From NCBI GenBank assembly GCA_963716865.1, contig CAVQUF010000003.1:62001-126000 (forward strand): a stretch of 64,000 bases of DNA. The letters run 5' to 3'. Of the stretch, positions 19,546 through 28,361 are shown piece by piece. The notes beneath the pieces were generated by a model, which had not been told where the DNA came from, searched no databases, and saw only the letters and a program-made list of their open reading frames with translations. The position numbers and the translations under genes are program-made. This stretch comes from AC-32 sp963716865. GTDB taxonomy: Bacteria > Actinomycetota > Thermoleophilia > Gaiellales > Gaiellaceae. Position 1 is the stretch's first letter; every line of letters starts with the position of its first letter.

Positions 19546-20697
19546 GTGGACTTCGAGACGCGCGCAATCCACGACGGGCAGGAGCCGGATCCCGCTACCG
19601 GCGCGATCACGGTGCCGATCTACCAGACCTCGACGTTCGCGCAGGACGCGGTCGGAGAGACCAAGGGCTACGACTACGCGCGGGTGTCCAACCCGACGAG
19701 GACCGCGCTCCAGCTCTGCCTCGCGTCACTCGAGGGCGCCGAGCACGGCGTAGCCTTCGCCTCCGGCCTCGCCGCCGTCACGACGGTCATGCACCTGCTG
19801 AGCCCGGGCGACCGCGTGGTCGCCGTGGCCGACGTCTACGGCGGCGTCTACCGGATGTTCTCGCAGGTCTACGAGCCGAAGGGCTACGAGTTCGAGTGGG
19901 TGCCGGCGGACGAGCTGAACGCGAACGTCGCCGAGCACCTGGACGAGCGCACGCGCATCCTCTGGCTCGAGACACCGACGAACCCGCTGCTGAACATCGT
20001 CGACATCCGCGCGGCGGCCGAAGCGGCCCACGCGGCCGGGGCGCTCGTCGTCGTCGACAACACGTTCGCCTCGCCGTACCTGCAGCAGCCGCTCGCGCTC
20101 GGCGCGGACGTCGTCCTGCACTCGACCACGAAGTACCTCAGCGGGCACTCGGACGTGATCGGTGGCTTCGTGGCCACGAGCGACCCGACGATCGCGGAGC
20201 GGCTCACGTTCCTGCAGAAGTCGCTCGGAGGCGTCCCCGGCCCATTCGACTCGTGGCTCGTGCTGCGCGGACTGAAGACGCTCGCCGTCCGGATGCGCAA
20301 GCACTGCGAGAACGCGGCGGCGGTCGCGGCCGTCCTCGAGCGGCATGCGCGCGTCGAGCGCGTGCTCTACCCGGGGCTTCCGTCGCACCCCGGCCACGCG
20401 ATCGCGGCGCGGCAGATGCGCGACTTCGGCGGCATGGTCTCGTTCCAGGTCGAGTCGGAGGAAGAGGCCGTCGCCCTCTGCGCGCGCACGAAGATCTTCC
20501 AGCTCGCCGAGAGCCTCGGTGGCGTCGAGAGCCTCATCGAGCACCCGGCGCGGATGACGCATGCGTCCACCGCTGACGCGCCCTTCGCCGCACCCAGGAA
20601 CCTCATCCGCCTCTCGGTCGGGATCGAGTCCACCGAGGACCTGATCATCGACCTCGAGACAGCGCTCGTGCGCTCCGCCGCAGCCGCCGGCGCGTGA
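19546..20697 (+). CDS. metB: Cystathionine gamma-synthase/lyase (PLP)
   Basis: 383 aa of the Cys/Met metabolism PLP family. It shows FETRAIHDGQ at the start, YDYARVSNPTRTALQ (PLP phosphate site), ASGLAAVTTV, VVDNTFASPYLQQP and STTKYLSGHSDVIGG with the Schiff-base Lys. This family includes synthase and lyase activities that sequence alone does not separate. The upstream beta-synthase means lyase activity (reverse transsulfuration) is equally plausible. The stop overlaps the next gene (GTGA). Confidence 0.92.
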   Translation: MDFETRAIHDGQEPDPATGAITVPIYQTSTFAQDAVGETKGYDYARVSNPTRTALQLCLASLEGAEHGVAFASGLAAVTTVMHLLSPGDRVVAVADVYGGVYRMFSQVYEPKGYEFEWVPADELNANVAEHLDERTRILWLETPTNPLLNIVDIRAAAEAAHAAGALVVVDNTFASPYLQQPLALGADVVLHSTTKYLSGHSDVIGGFVATSDPTIAERLTFLQKSLGGVPGPFDSWLVLRGLKTLAVRMRKHCENAAAVAAVLERHARVERVLYPGLPSHPGHAIAARQMRDFGGMVSFQVESEEEAVALCARTKIFQLAESLGGVESLIEHPARMTHASTADAPFAAPRNLIRLSVGIESTEDLIIDLETALVRSAAAAGA

Positions 20698-21536
20698 GCC
20701 CGCCGCAGCTGGTCGACCTGCGCCACCTCGGGCTCGAGCGCTCGATCGGCTGCTACCTGCTCGAGACCACGGACGGGCCGGCGCTGCAGGACTGCGGGCC
20801 GACGACCTGCGTGCCGGAGCTGAAGGCGGGATTGGCCGAGCACGGCCTCGCGCTCACGGACATCCGGCACCTGCTGCTCTCGCACATCCACCTCGACCAC
20901 GCAGGCGCCACAGGCGTCCTCGTGCGCGAGCACCCGGGGCTGCAGGTGCACGTGTCCGAGATCGGCCTGCCGCACCTGGTCGACCCTTCCCGCCTGGAGG
21001 CGAGCGCGCGGCGGATCTACGGCGACGAGCTCGAGACGCTCTGGGGCGAGCTTGCGCCCGTACCGGAGGAGAACGTGCACGCGGTCGGCCCCGAGGTGCT
21101 CGGCCTCGAGTGCTTCCCGACGCCCGGCCACGCCTGGCACCACGTCTGCTTCCTCGACGGCGAGGGCATGCTCTACGCGGGAGACGTCGCGGGCGTGCGC
21201 ATCCAGCCGAGCAGCTTCGTGCTGCCGCCGACCCCGCCGCCCGAGATCGACCTCGAGGCCTGGGAGCAGAGCCTCGACGAGATCGAGAAGCGCTCACCAG
21301 AGCACATGGCGCTGATCCACTTCGGAGTCGCGGACGGCGTCGGGCGGCACCTCGAGGAGCTCCGACACCGTCTGCGCGAGTGGGCGGCGCGCGTCCGCGA
21401 AGGCGTCAGCCAGGAAGAGTTCGCGGCCGCGGCGACCGCCCACCTCGGCGCGGACAGCGCCGCGTACGAGCAGGCCATGCCCATCTGGCAGTCATACGTG
21501 GGCCTCAAGCGCTACTGGAACAAGCGCACCGACTGA
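20694..21536 (+). CDS. MBL-fold metallo-hydrolase
   Basis: 280 aa. SHIHLDHAG is the HxHxDH metal motif (about residue 62), with TPGHAWHH and YAGD providing further ligands. This binuclear zinc/iron hydrolase fold occurs in glyoxalase II, persulfide dioxygenase and many others. Co-transcription with transsulfuration genes makes a thioester or sulfur-compound substrate attractive, but that is inference. GTG start coupled to the previous gene. Confidence 0.88.
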   Translation: MSPPQLVDLRHLGLERSIGCYLLETTDGPALQDCGPTTCVPELKAGLAEHGLALTDIRHLLLSHIHLDHAGATGVLVREHPGLQVHVSEIGLPHLVDPSRLEASARRIYGDELETLWGELAPVPEENVHAVGPEVLGLECFPTPGHAWHHVCFLDGEGMLYAGDVAGVRIQPSSFVLPPTPPPEIDLEAWEQSLDEIEKRSPEHMALIHFGVADGVGRHLEELRHRLREWAARVREGVSQEEFAAAATAHLGADSAAYEQAMPIWQSYVGLKRYWNKRTD

Positions 21537-21549
21537 TGCACCCGGCCTG

Positions 21550-21699
21550 CTACGGCAGCAGAGCGCCGACGCTCGAGAAGGCGCCGCTGATGTTGCTCGA
21601 AAGCATCGTCATCGCGCCGATGACCGCGAGCGTGACGAGTGCCAGCACGACGCCGTACTCCGCCATCGTCTGACCGCGTTCCTCGTTGAATTTCCGCAT
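21550..21699 (-). CDS. Flp-family type IVb pilin
   Basis: 49 aa: MRKFNEERGQTMAEYGVVLA and a hydrophobic helix with a short tail. GQTMAEYG is the signature of Flp/Fap pilins: prepilin peptidase cuts after the Gly and the conserved Glu sits at +5. AAGGAG precedes the ATG by about 7 nt. No tad assembly genes are adjacent, so it is an orphan pilin copy that would need machinery elsewhere. Confidence 0.9.
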   Translation of the reverse strand: MRKFNEERGQTMAEYGVVLALVTLAVIGAMTMLSSNISGAFSSVGALLP

Positions 21700-21921
21700 G
21701 GGTACTCCTTTTTGATTGCGGCAGGAATCAGACGTATCGGCCGCGACCGCCGGCCCTTAGATCCCTCGACCAGGGACGCGAACGGCCGCCATCGCTGATA
21801 CCCGGCACGTGAGCGGTCCGCGCGGCGATCCGTGCGCCCCAGAGTCGACCGACGTGCCGAGGCCGGCACGAGGCGTTAGGTTCTCCCTGGAAAACTCTGA
21901 CGCCGTCAGGAGGTCCGCGGG

Positions 21922-22425
21922 ATGCCCGCATGGGCAACGGTGACTCTTGTCCTCGGCAGCAGCGCGATTGTCGGCGCCGTCGCGCTCTTCGCCGGGCAAC
22001 TTCAGCTGCGACACGCACGGCGTGAGCGAGAAGCGGCCGAGCGAGGCGAGCGCCAAGAGAAGGGCGCCGCTGTGGTCGCGCCCGTGCTCTCGCTCCTAAG
22101 CGACGCGGATCCACAACGGCTGACTGCTACGCCGGGGACGCAAACGATGACGATGATGACCGAGCTCCTCGAACGATGGAGGGCGTTGCGAGATCCGATC
22201 GTCGTCTTCGCCGCCAGCCATCCGTCTCGTCGAATCGGAGAGGCGACCGAGAGACTCGTGGTCGCGGTATCGAACGCCCTCACCGCCACCCACTGGTTGA
22301 TCCATGATCTGCCGGAGTCGTGGTCAAAGGAATCGCTCGAGACCGCTAGGGCAGACAATGTCGAAGCCATGAAGCTCGCGCGAGCCCTGTTGGACCTGAT
22401 CCGAGAGAATGCGCCGCAGGGATGA
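21922..22425 (+). CDS. Membrane-anchored protein of unknown function
   Basis: 167 aa. One N-terminal membrane helix (residues 5-25), then a basic coiled-coil-like segment (RHARREREAAERGERQ) and a helical cytoplasmic domain. AGGAGG lies about 8 nt before the ATG. The architecture resembles small membrane-anchored helical proteins common in actinobacteria; I recognise no family. Its 3' end overlaps the next gene by 17 bp. Confidence 0.65.
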   Translation: MPAWATVTLVLGSSAIVGAVALFAGQLQLRHARREREAAERGERQEKGAAVVAPVLSLLSDADPQRLTATPGTQTMTMMTELLERWRALRDPIVVFAASHPSRRIGEATERLVVAVSNALTATHWLIHDLPESWSKESLETARADNVEAMKLARALLDLIRENAPQG

Positions 22426-23104
22426 GTCGACCCCCGCGCGAGGCCCGCGACGAACTGTTACCAAGCTCTCCCGCTGGAACGTGCTGCGCGACCACGTCGA
22501 GTCGTCCGAACCGCCGCTAAGGAGAACCGCCGCGGACGCCACCGTGTCCCTCGCCCACGCAGTCTCAGCCCTCTACGAACGTTCGATCGACCGCATGCTG
22601 GCCGCATCCGAGCGGGTCACCTCCGCAGCCGAGGGGCGGGCCCTTCTTGCCTCGGACGAAGACTCGGAGGCCGTCGCCGGCCGCCTGCAGAGAGTGGTCG
22701 TGGTCGCCGTTCCGGTCGTGCGGAGGGTCGCGAAAGGGGCGAAGTTCACCAGGGTGCCGTGGGTGCTCCTGGGCACCACCGCCGTTTCCACCGGGCTCAC
22801 CGTGCGCACCGGTGCGCGCGAGGTGCAGGTGCTCGGCTCCCTCCTCGCTCACCGAATCGAGGAGACGACGGGGCAGCCGGCCGACCCGGCCCTTGTGAAG
22901 AAGCTCACGGTCGAGCTCTACCTGGCACCGAAACGGGCGCCCGAACTGTCCGATCGTCGCTTGCGGCTCCACCGCCTCGTCAAGCGGTGGGTCTTCCGCG
23001 GCGCCATCGGGCGGAAGACCGGCAAGGCCGCGACGAAGGCACTCGAGGCGGCCGAACGCCTCGACGTGGGTCCGCTCATCGCTCGCTGGTCAGAGCTCGG
23101 TTGA
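22409..23104 (+). CDS. Hypothetical protein with a central hydrophobic segment
   Basis: 231 aa. A basic N-terminus, an amphipathic helical region, then VPWVLLGTTAVSTGLTVRTG around residue 113-132, a possible hydrophobic hairpin, followed by a helical C-terminus. Some resemblance to EcsC-like proteins, too weak to assign. It overlaps the previous frame by 17 bp, so the two are probably co-transcribed. Confidence 0.6.
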   Translation: MRRRDESTPARGPRRTVTKLSRWNVLRDHVESSEPPLRRTAADATVSLAHAVSALYERSIDRMLAASERVTSAAEGRALLASDEDSEAVAGRLQRVVVVAVPVVRRVAKGAKFTRVPWVLLGTTAVSTGLTVRTGAREVQVLGSLLAHRIEETTGQPADPALVKKLTVELYLAPKRAPELSDRRLRLHRLVKRWVFRGAIGRKTGKAATKALEAAERLDVGPLIARWSELG

Positions 23105-23108
23105 TGCG

Positions 23109-24143
23109 TTAGCCGCGAGCGGCGATCGCGGCCTCGTAGCAGCGCTCGTAGTCGGCCACCATCCGCTCCGGGGCGAAGCGCTCCTCCACGTAGCGGCGGC
23201 ACTCGAGCGGGTCGATCGCGTCTGCGCGCTCGAGCGCCTGGGGGATCTCGCGATAGTCGTCGACGATGATCCCGCCGCGGCCGTCCTCCTCGATCACCTC
23301 GGGGACCGCGCCGTGCCGCGTGGCGATGACCGGCGTTCCGCAGGCCATCGACTCGATCATGACGAGTCCGAACGGCTCCTCCCACTCGATCGGGAAGAGC
23401 GTCGCGCGCGCGTCCTGCAGCAGCTCCACCTTCGTCCCGTGGTTGACCTCGCCCAGGTACTCGATCCGGTCGCCGAGATGCGGCTCGACGAACTCGGCGA
23501 AGTACTCGCGCTCCTTCGTCTCCCGGATCTTCCCGGCGAGCTTCAGCGGCAGTCCGAGCTCCATCGCGACGGCGACCGCGCGGTGCGCACCCTTCTCGTG
23601 GTTCATCCGGCCGAGGTAGAGCAGGTAGTCGCCTCGGTGCGGCTTGCACGGGTAGTGCTCGAGGTCGAGCGCGTTCGGGATGTTGGCGACCCAGTTCAGG
23701 TCGGGCTCGGGACGGCGCTGGTTGAGCGAGATCGAGATCAGCCCGACCTCGGGCGCAACCACACCGATCTGCTCGTAGAGCGGGCCGGCCTCGCCGTCGA
23801 GCGGGCCGTGGACGGTGTGCACGACCGGCGGGCGCGAGAGGCCGCCGAGGGCGGCACCGAGCAGGCCCGTGTGGTCGTTGACGACGTCGAACTCGCCCGA
23901 GCGCGCGTAGCACGAGAGCACGTGCTGCAGCTCCGGGAACGAGTGCCCGATCAGCTCGCTGGGCGCCTCCTCGAAGATCGCGGCGAGCTCCGCCCTCGTG
24001 CGCGAGTCGCCGGACGCGAAGAGCGTCACCTCGTGGCCGCGGTCGGTAAGGCCGTCGGCGAGCAGCCAGACGATCCACTCGATCCCGCCGTAGCCGGTGG
24101 GCGGCACGGCGAACCAGGGCGGCGCGAGGACGGCGATTCGCAT
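23109..24143 (-). CDS. Glycosyltransferase family 4
   Basis: 344 aa, GT-B fold. It begins MRIAVLAPPWFAVPPTGYGG with the glycine loop of GT4 enzymes and contains the acceptor-side EWIVWLLADGLTDRGHEVTL. The donor-binding E-x7-E region is EWEEPFGLVMIESMACGTPV. It transfers a nucleotide-activated sugar, probably to a glycan or lipid. TAAGGT 7 nt before ATG supports this start over the GTG three codons upstream. Its neighbour is a debranching enzyme, suggesting alpha-glucan metabolism. Confidence 0.9.
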   Translation of the reverse strand: MRIAVLAPPWFAVPPTGYGGIEWIVWLLADGLTDRGHEVTLFASGDSRTRAELAAIFEEAPSELIGHSFPELQHVLSCYARSGEFDVVNDHTGLLGAALGGLSRPPVVHTVHGPLDGEAGPLYEQIGVVAPEVGLISISLNQRRPEPDLNWVANIPNALDLEHYPCKPHRGDYLLYLGRMNHEKGAHRAVAVAMELGLPLKLAGKIRETKEREYFAEFVEPHLGDRIEYLGEVNHGTKVELLQDARATLFPIEWEEPFGLVMIESMACGTPVIATRHGAVPEVIEEDGRGGIIVDDYREIPQALERADAIDPLECRRYVEERFAPERMVADYERCYEAAIAARG

Positions 24144-24150
24144 GGCGGCC

Positions 24151-24156
24151 ACCTTA
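24151..24156 (-). promoter_or_regulatory. Putative leaderless -10 box for the GT4 gene
   Basis: TAAGGT, 7 nt before the ATG; it overlaps the TAA stop of the upstream debranching gene. Confidence 0.4.
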
Positions 24157-26223
24157 GACCTCTTCGACGGTCACACGCCCCTGGTCGACGCGCACGTCCC
24201 ACTGCCGGTCGAACGCGCGGATCCCAGAGAGCCGGAGCGAGCGGCCCGCCCACGAAGGCAGCTCCTCGGGCGCGTGGGTCTCGAGCTCGTGGCGGCGGCG
24301 GTCGGGCTCGAGGCCGAGCAGCGTCTGCAGCAGGAGGACCGGCGTTCCGGCCGCCCAGGCCTGCGGGCGTGCGGCGGTCGGGTAGGCGATCGGGAACGGC
24401 GTCTCCGCCCGCGGCAGCCCCGCGAACACCTCCGGGAGCTGGTAGCCGAAATGGGCCGACGCGCCGAGCATCCGGCGGACGATTCGCTGCGCCTCCGGCC
24501 AGCGCGCGTGCCGCGCGAGCCCCTGCGCGAGGAGCGAGTTCTCGTGCGGCCAGACCGTGCCGTTGTGGTACGAGAGCGGGTTGTAGCCGGCATCCCCGCT
24601 CGACATCGTCCGCACGCCCCAGCCCGACCAGAGTTCCTCGCCCATGAGCGCGTCCACGATCGCGTCCACGCGCTCGCTCGGGACGATCCCGCTCCAGAGC
24701 AGGTGCCCGATGTTGGAGCAGAGCGAGTCCACCTGCCGCTTCTCGCCGTCGAGCGCGAGCACGTAGTAACCGCCGCGCGCGTCCGTCCAGAAGCGCTCGT
24801 TGAATGCGCGCCTGAGGTCGGCCGCCTCCTGCTCGAGCCGCTCGGCGAGCGGGCGGTCGCGCCAGATCTCCCGCGCCAGCTCGGCCGTCCGCACCTTCGC
24901 GTCGTAGACGTACCCCTGGACCTCGCAGGGCGCGATCGGCGTCTGCGCCAGCGTCCCGTCGTGGAAGCGCTGCGAGTCGCCGGAGTCCTTCCACGACTGG
25001 TTCTGGAGCCCGTGCGGGGCCCGGCGCTGGTACTCCACGAAGCCGTCGCCGTCGCGGTCGCCGTAGTCGTCGATCCACGCGAGCGCGCGGAGCGCCGGCT
25101 CCTTGAACCCGCGCACGAGCGCGGAGTCGTCGGTCCAGCGCCACACCTCCGAGAGGAGGACGAGGTAGAGCGGCGTCGCGTCCGCCGTCCCGTAGTAGGC
25201 GCGGAACCACTTCTCGGCCGCCTTCCCGGAGCGGAGCTCGTGCACGATCTTGCCGGGCTCGGCGTCGATGTCCGGGTTGTCCTCGCGGGCCTGGAGCTCG
25301 GTGAGCACCTCGAGCGCGGCGCGCGCCAGCTCGGGCCCGAAGAGCAGCGTCTGCAGGCAGGTGATGAGCGTGTCCCGGCCGAAGACGGTCATGAACCAGG
25401 GCATGCCTGCGGCGGGCAGCCGGCCCATCCGGCCGCCGCCGCGCATCCGCAACGAGGCGAGGTCGGAGACCGACTGGAGGAAGCTGCGGGCGAGGTCATC
25501 CCAGTCGCTCCTGATCTGCGGGACGCGGAGCTGCCAGGCCGCGAGCGACTCGCGCACGCGCGTCATCTCCTCGCCGAACCGCCGCTCGGCCGTGCGGGGC
25601 GCCACGGCGTCGCCGTCGATCGAGGCCAGGATGTCGAGGCGGAGCTCCCACGACTCGCGAGGCGCGAGCGTCAGCGGGTAGGTGACGCTGGAGCCGTCGA
25701 TCTCTCCTCGCTCCGAGAGGATCACCTGCGTGGTCGCGGCGCCTTCGCCGTCCGGCTCGCGCAGGACGAACTGGTTGTCCTCCGGCTCGTAGCTGCCCGC
25801 GCCGAGCTCGGGGAGGGGCTGCGCGCGCTCGGGGTCGCCGAGCGAGAAGTCGTGCGCCTTGACCGAGAGGATGTCCGCGAAGTCCGACCCCAGCTCCAGC
25901 GCCAGCTCGAACGAGAGCGGCTCCATCCCCTGGTTCTGCACGACGATCAGGTCCTGCATGCCGTCACCGACGAACCGGTGCCGCGTGATCGAGACCGAGT
26001 CCTGCGGCAGGCCGCCGGCAGTCGGGTTGCGCAGGTAGAACGCGGCGGAGAAGTACTCGACCTTCCCGGAGGAGAGCAGCAGCGGCATCGCCCCGTTGAC
26101 GGTCAGCCGGAGCAGCGAGAGGAAGCGCGTGTCGTCCGCGAACAGGCCCTGGGTCGGGTCGTCGATGTCGCCGCGCTCGTTGCAGATGCAGAAGGTCGAG
26201 CCCTCGAGGATCGTCAGCGCCAC
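24154..26223 (-). CDS. Amylo-alpha-1,6-glucosidase (glycogen debranching enzyme)
   Basis: 689 aa. The N-terminal glycogen-debranching (GDE_N-type) beta domain begins LTILEGSTFCICNERGDID and includes GLFADDTRFLSLLRL. The C-terminal (alpha/alpha)6 barrel has the signature WFMTVFGRDTLITCLQTLL and GVRTMSSGDAGYNPLSYHNG, with likely catalytic carboxylates nearby. It hydrolyses alpha-1,6 branches of glycogen or related glucans. Operon with the GT4 gene, only about 10 bp downstream. Confidence 0.92.
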   Translation of the reverse strand: MALTILEGSTFCICNERGDIDDPTQGLFADDTRFLSLLRLTVNGAMPLLLSSGKVEYFSAAFYLRNPTAGGLPQDSVSITRHRFVGDGMQDLIVVQNQGMEPLSFELALELGSDFADILSVKAHDFSLGDPERAQPLPELGAGSYEPEDNQFVLREPDGEGAATTQVILSERGEIDGSSVTYPLTLAPRESWELRLDILASIDGDAVAPRTAERRFGEEMTRVRESLAAWQLRVPQIRSDWDDLARSFLQSVSDLASLRMRGGGRMGRLPAAGMPWFMTVFGRDTLITCLQTLLFGPELARAALEVLTELQAREDNPDIDAEPGKIVHELRSGKAAEKWFRAYYGTADATPLYLVLLSEVWRWTDDSALVRGFKEPALRALAWIDDYGDRDGDGFVEYQRRAPHGLQNQSWKDSGDSQRFHDGTLAQTPIAPCEVQGYVYDAKVRTAELAREIWRDRPLAERLEQEAADLRRAFNERFWTDARGGYYVLALDGEKRQVDSLCSNIGHLLWSGIVPSERVDAIVDALMGEELWSGWGVRTMSSGDAGYNPLSYHNGTVWPHENSLLAQGLARHARWPEAQRIVRRMLGASAHFGYQLPEVFAGLPRAETPFPIAYPTAARPQAWAAGTPVLLLQTLLGLEPDRRRHELETHAPEELPSWAGRSLRLSGIRAFDRQWDVRVDQGRVTVEEV

Positions 26224-26227
26224 GGCG

Positions 26228-26959
26228 CTACGTGTCCCGGGCGATCCGGATCGGGCTGCTCTGGGCGAGCGCCTTCACGACGAGCTCGTCGATGTTGACG
26301 TGCTGCGGCCGCGTGACGGCGAACACGACGCACTCGGCGACGTCATCGGGCCTCAGCGGCTCGACGTTCGCGTAGACGGCAGCCGCCTTCTCCTCGTCGC
26401 CGCGGAAGCGGACGCGCGAGAAGTTGGACTCGACGAGCCCTGGGTCGACCGTGGTGACGTGGATCGGTCGGCCGAGCAGGTCCTCGCGCAACGCGTACGT
26501 GAAGCCGCGGACGGCGAACTTGGAGGCGACGTAGACGGCGGCGTTCTCGTACGCCTGCCGCCCGGCGATCGAGCCGAGGTTGACGATGTGACCGCCGTCG
26601 CGGACGTGCGGAAGGCAGAGGCGCGTCATCCGCAGCAGGCCGCTCACGTTCGTCTCCAGGACCGTCGCCTCGTCCTCCTCGGTGCTCGCGTCGAAGGGAT
26701 CGCGCCCGAGGCTGAGGCCCGCGTTGTTGACGAGGATGTCGAGGCCGCCGAGCTCCTGGATTGCCGCCTCGGCGAAGCGCTCGCAGCTCGCCGGGTCGGT
26801 GACGTCGAGCTCGAGCGCGATCTCGGTCTCGAGCAGGTCGGCGCGCCGCGCGCCTCCGGCGACTCTTGCGCCGTCGGCCGCCAGAGCGCGCGCGACCGCC
26901 GCCCCGATCCCGCTCGAAGCTCCGGTGACGATCGCCGTCTTCCCCGCCAGCTGACCCAC
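26228..26959 (-). CDS. Short-chain dehydrogenase/reductase
   Basis: 243 aa from GTG 26959. Classic SDR elements: TGASSGIGAAVARAL (cofactor loop), LVNNAGLS, and the YVASK catalytic Tyr-Lys pair with an upstream Ser (NLGSIAG). The ARRADL segment after beta2 suggests NADP(H). It resembles YdfG-type hydroxy acid dehydrogenases. It lies 4 bp upstream of the debranching gene on the same strand. TAAGCT 8 nt before the GTG fits a leaderless start. Confidence 0.9.
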   Translation of the reverse strand: MGQLAGKTAIVTGASSGIGAAVARALAADGARVAGGARRADLLETEIALELDVTDPASCERFAEAAIQELGGLDILVNNAGLSLGRDPFDASTEEDEATVLETNVSGLLRMTRLCLPHVRDGGHIVNLGSIAGRQAYENAAVYVASKFAVRGFTYALREDLLGRPIHVTTVDPGLVESNFSRVRFRGDEEKAAAVYANVEPLRPDDVAECVVFAVTRPQHVNIDELVVKALAQSSPIRIARDT

Positions 26960-26967
26960 GGAGGCGG

Positions 26968-26973
26968 AGCTTA
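26968..26973 (-). promoter_or_regulatory. Putative leaderless -10 box for the SDR gene
   Basis: TAAGCT, 8 nt before GTG 26959. Confidence 0.4.
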
Positions 26974-27043
26974 TGCCACGCGTCGCGGCCGTCGCCCGAC
27001 CCGAAACGCACCAGGACACACGCAAGAGCCGACCAGCCTCCTT

Positions 27044-27058
27044 GTAACAGACTGTTAC
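27044..27058. repeat. Palindrome copy 1 (GTAACAGACTGTTAC)
   Basis: Perfect 7-bp arms around a single base. It overlaps the TAA stop of the small gene 27055-27369. Its twin lies 365 bp away, past the other end of the same gene; the two differ only at the central base, which is its complement. Confidence 0.9.
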
Positions 27059-27369
27059 TTGCGCCGGACCGGCGTGCTCGTGCCGGCGAGATGGTCGAGT
27101 AACGCATCGGGAGGGCGCACCCGGAACGCGATGTCCAGGAGCACGTCTGCGGTCGACGCTCGCCTCGGACGGTTTCGATGCTCGCGTGCCAGCGCCCGCA
27201 CCTGCTCGTAGCTCGGCCTGCGGAGACCCAGAGCCTCGGCGGTAATGCCGACGCTCCTCGTGATCTCGGCCGCCGTCATCGAGCGGTCGGCCAGCCGCTC
27301 GATCTCGGCCCGGACCCGCCTCGAGATGCGCGGAGCAAAATGCACCGTCCAACCGTGCCTGCCGCGCAT
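27055..27369 (-). CDS. Small putative DNA-binding protein flanked by identical palindromes
   Basis: 104 aa, rich in Arg and Ala. SMTAAEITRSVGITAEALGLRR followed by PSYEQVRALAREHR reads like two helix-turn-helix-type helical pairs, and the N-terminus (FAPRISRRVRAEIERLADR) is strongly basic. I recognise no family. The gene sits between two copies of GTAACAG-N-CTGTTAC, one 40 bp upstream of the start and one across the stop. This suggests an autoregulator with its own operators, or a tiny mobile or regulatory cassette. Confidence 0.6.
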   Translation of the reverse strand: MRGRHGWTVHFAPRISRRVRAEIERLADRSMTAAEITRSVGITAEALGLRRPSYEQVRALAREHRNRPRRASTADVLLDIAFRVRPPDALLDHLAGTSTPVRRK

Positions 27370-27408
27370 CGGCGGCTATGTGTCGAAACGGTGCCGATCC
27401 CCGACCTA

Positions 27409-27423
27409 GTAACAGTCTGTTAC
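27409..27423. repeat. Palindrome copy 2 (GTAACAGTCTGTTAC)
   Basis: The symmetry extends to 10-bp arms (CTA...TAG added outside). It lies about 40 bp upstream of the small gene's start, where an operator would sit. Confidence 0.9.
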
Positions 27424-27446
27424 TAGGAGGGGTGTGGCGCGCCGCC

Positions 27447-28361
27447 TCAGCGCCTGCGTGGAGTGACGATCGGGAACGAGGCTTGGTCTCGTAACGGCCG
27501 GGGCGCGTGCTCGACCTGAAGAGTCGAATGGCCCAGGCTGAAGCGGTCGGCCAGCAAGCGCGCGAGCTCGAGGCGGATCGCGTGGCAGTCCGCGCCCGGC
27601 TCAACGAGGACGTGTGCCGAGATCGAGGGGAAGCCGCTGCCGACCGTCCAGACGTGGAGGTCGTGCACGTCGGAGACATGCGGCACGGCCAGCATCGCGT
27701 CCGCGATCGCGCGCGGCTCGCCGGGGGCCACGTCGAGCAGGATCCGCGTCGACTCGCGCAGCAGCACGAAGCTCGACCAGAAGATGAGCCCGGCGACGAC
27801 GAGGCTCGCGATCGGGTCGAAACGGTCCCAGCCGGTCGCGAGGATCAGGGCGCCGGCGATCGCGGTGCCCGTGAACGCAGCGAGGTCGGTCGCGACGTGC
27901 AGGAAGGCGCCGCGGACGTTCAGGCTCTCGCGGCTCGGCCGGCGCAGCACCAGGGCGGCGGCCAGGTTCACGACGATCCCGGCGAGCGCGACGACGAGGA
28001 CGATCCCGCCGCGCACCTCAGGCGGGTCGATCAGCCGCCAGACGGCGGTGTAGACGATCACGACCCCGACGACGAGCAGCGTGATCCCGTTGATGTGCGC
28101 GGCGAGGATCTCGAGCCGGCGGAAGCCGAACGTCCACCGCCCTCGCGCGGGCTTGTACGCGACGGCCGCGGCGCCGAGCGCGAGGCCGAGCGCGGCCGCG
28201 TCGGTGAGCATGTGGCCCGCGTCGGCCATCAGCGCGAGCGAGCCGGCGATCACGCCGAAGACGATCTCGCCGGCCATCAGGGCGACGATCAGCCCGAACG
28301 CGATCGTCAGCGCGCGCCTGCTCGCGTCGCGGGAATGCGCGTGCGCGTGGTCGTGGCTCAT
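27447..28361 (-). CDS. Cation diffusion facilitator (CzcD/ZitB-like zinc exporter)
   Basis: 304 aa, six membrane helices. A His-rich N-terminus (MSHDHAHAHSRD) precedes GSLALMADAGHMLTDAAALG, the H-x3-D metal site of TM2. A second site in TM5 is HVATDLAAFTGT (H-x3-D). The C-terminal cytoplasmic domain includes VHDLHVWTVGSG. It probably exports Zn2+ or related divalent metals by H+ antiport. The start overlaps the M48 stop by ATGA, so it is translationally coupled, though GAGAAT 6 nt upstream may give a separate transcript. Confidence 0.93.
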   Translation of the reverse strand: MSHDHAHAHSRDASRRALTIAFGLIVALMAGEIVFGVIAGSLALMADAGHMLTDAAALGLALGAAAVAYKPARGRWTFGFRRLEILAAHINGITLLVVGVVIVYTAVWRLIDPPEVRGGIVLVVALAGIVVNLAAALVLRRPSRESLNVRGAFLHVATDLAAFTGTAIAGALILATGWDRFDPIASLVVAGLIFWSSFVLLRESTRILLDVAPGEPRAIADAMLAVPHVSDVHDLHVWTVGSGFPSISAHVLVEPGADCHAIRLELARLLADRFSLGHSTLQVEHAPRPLRDQASFPIVTPRRR

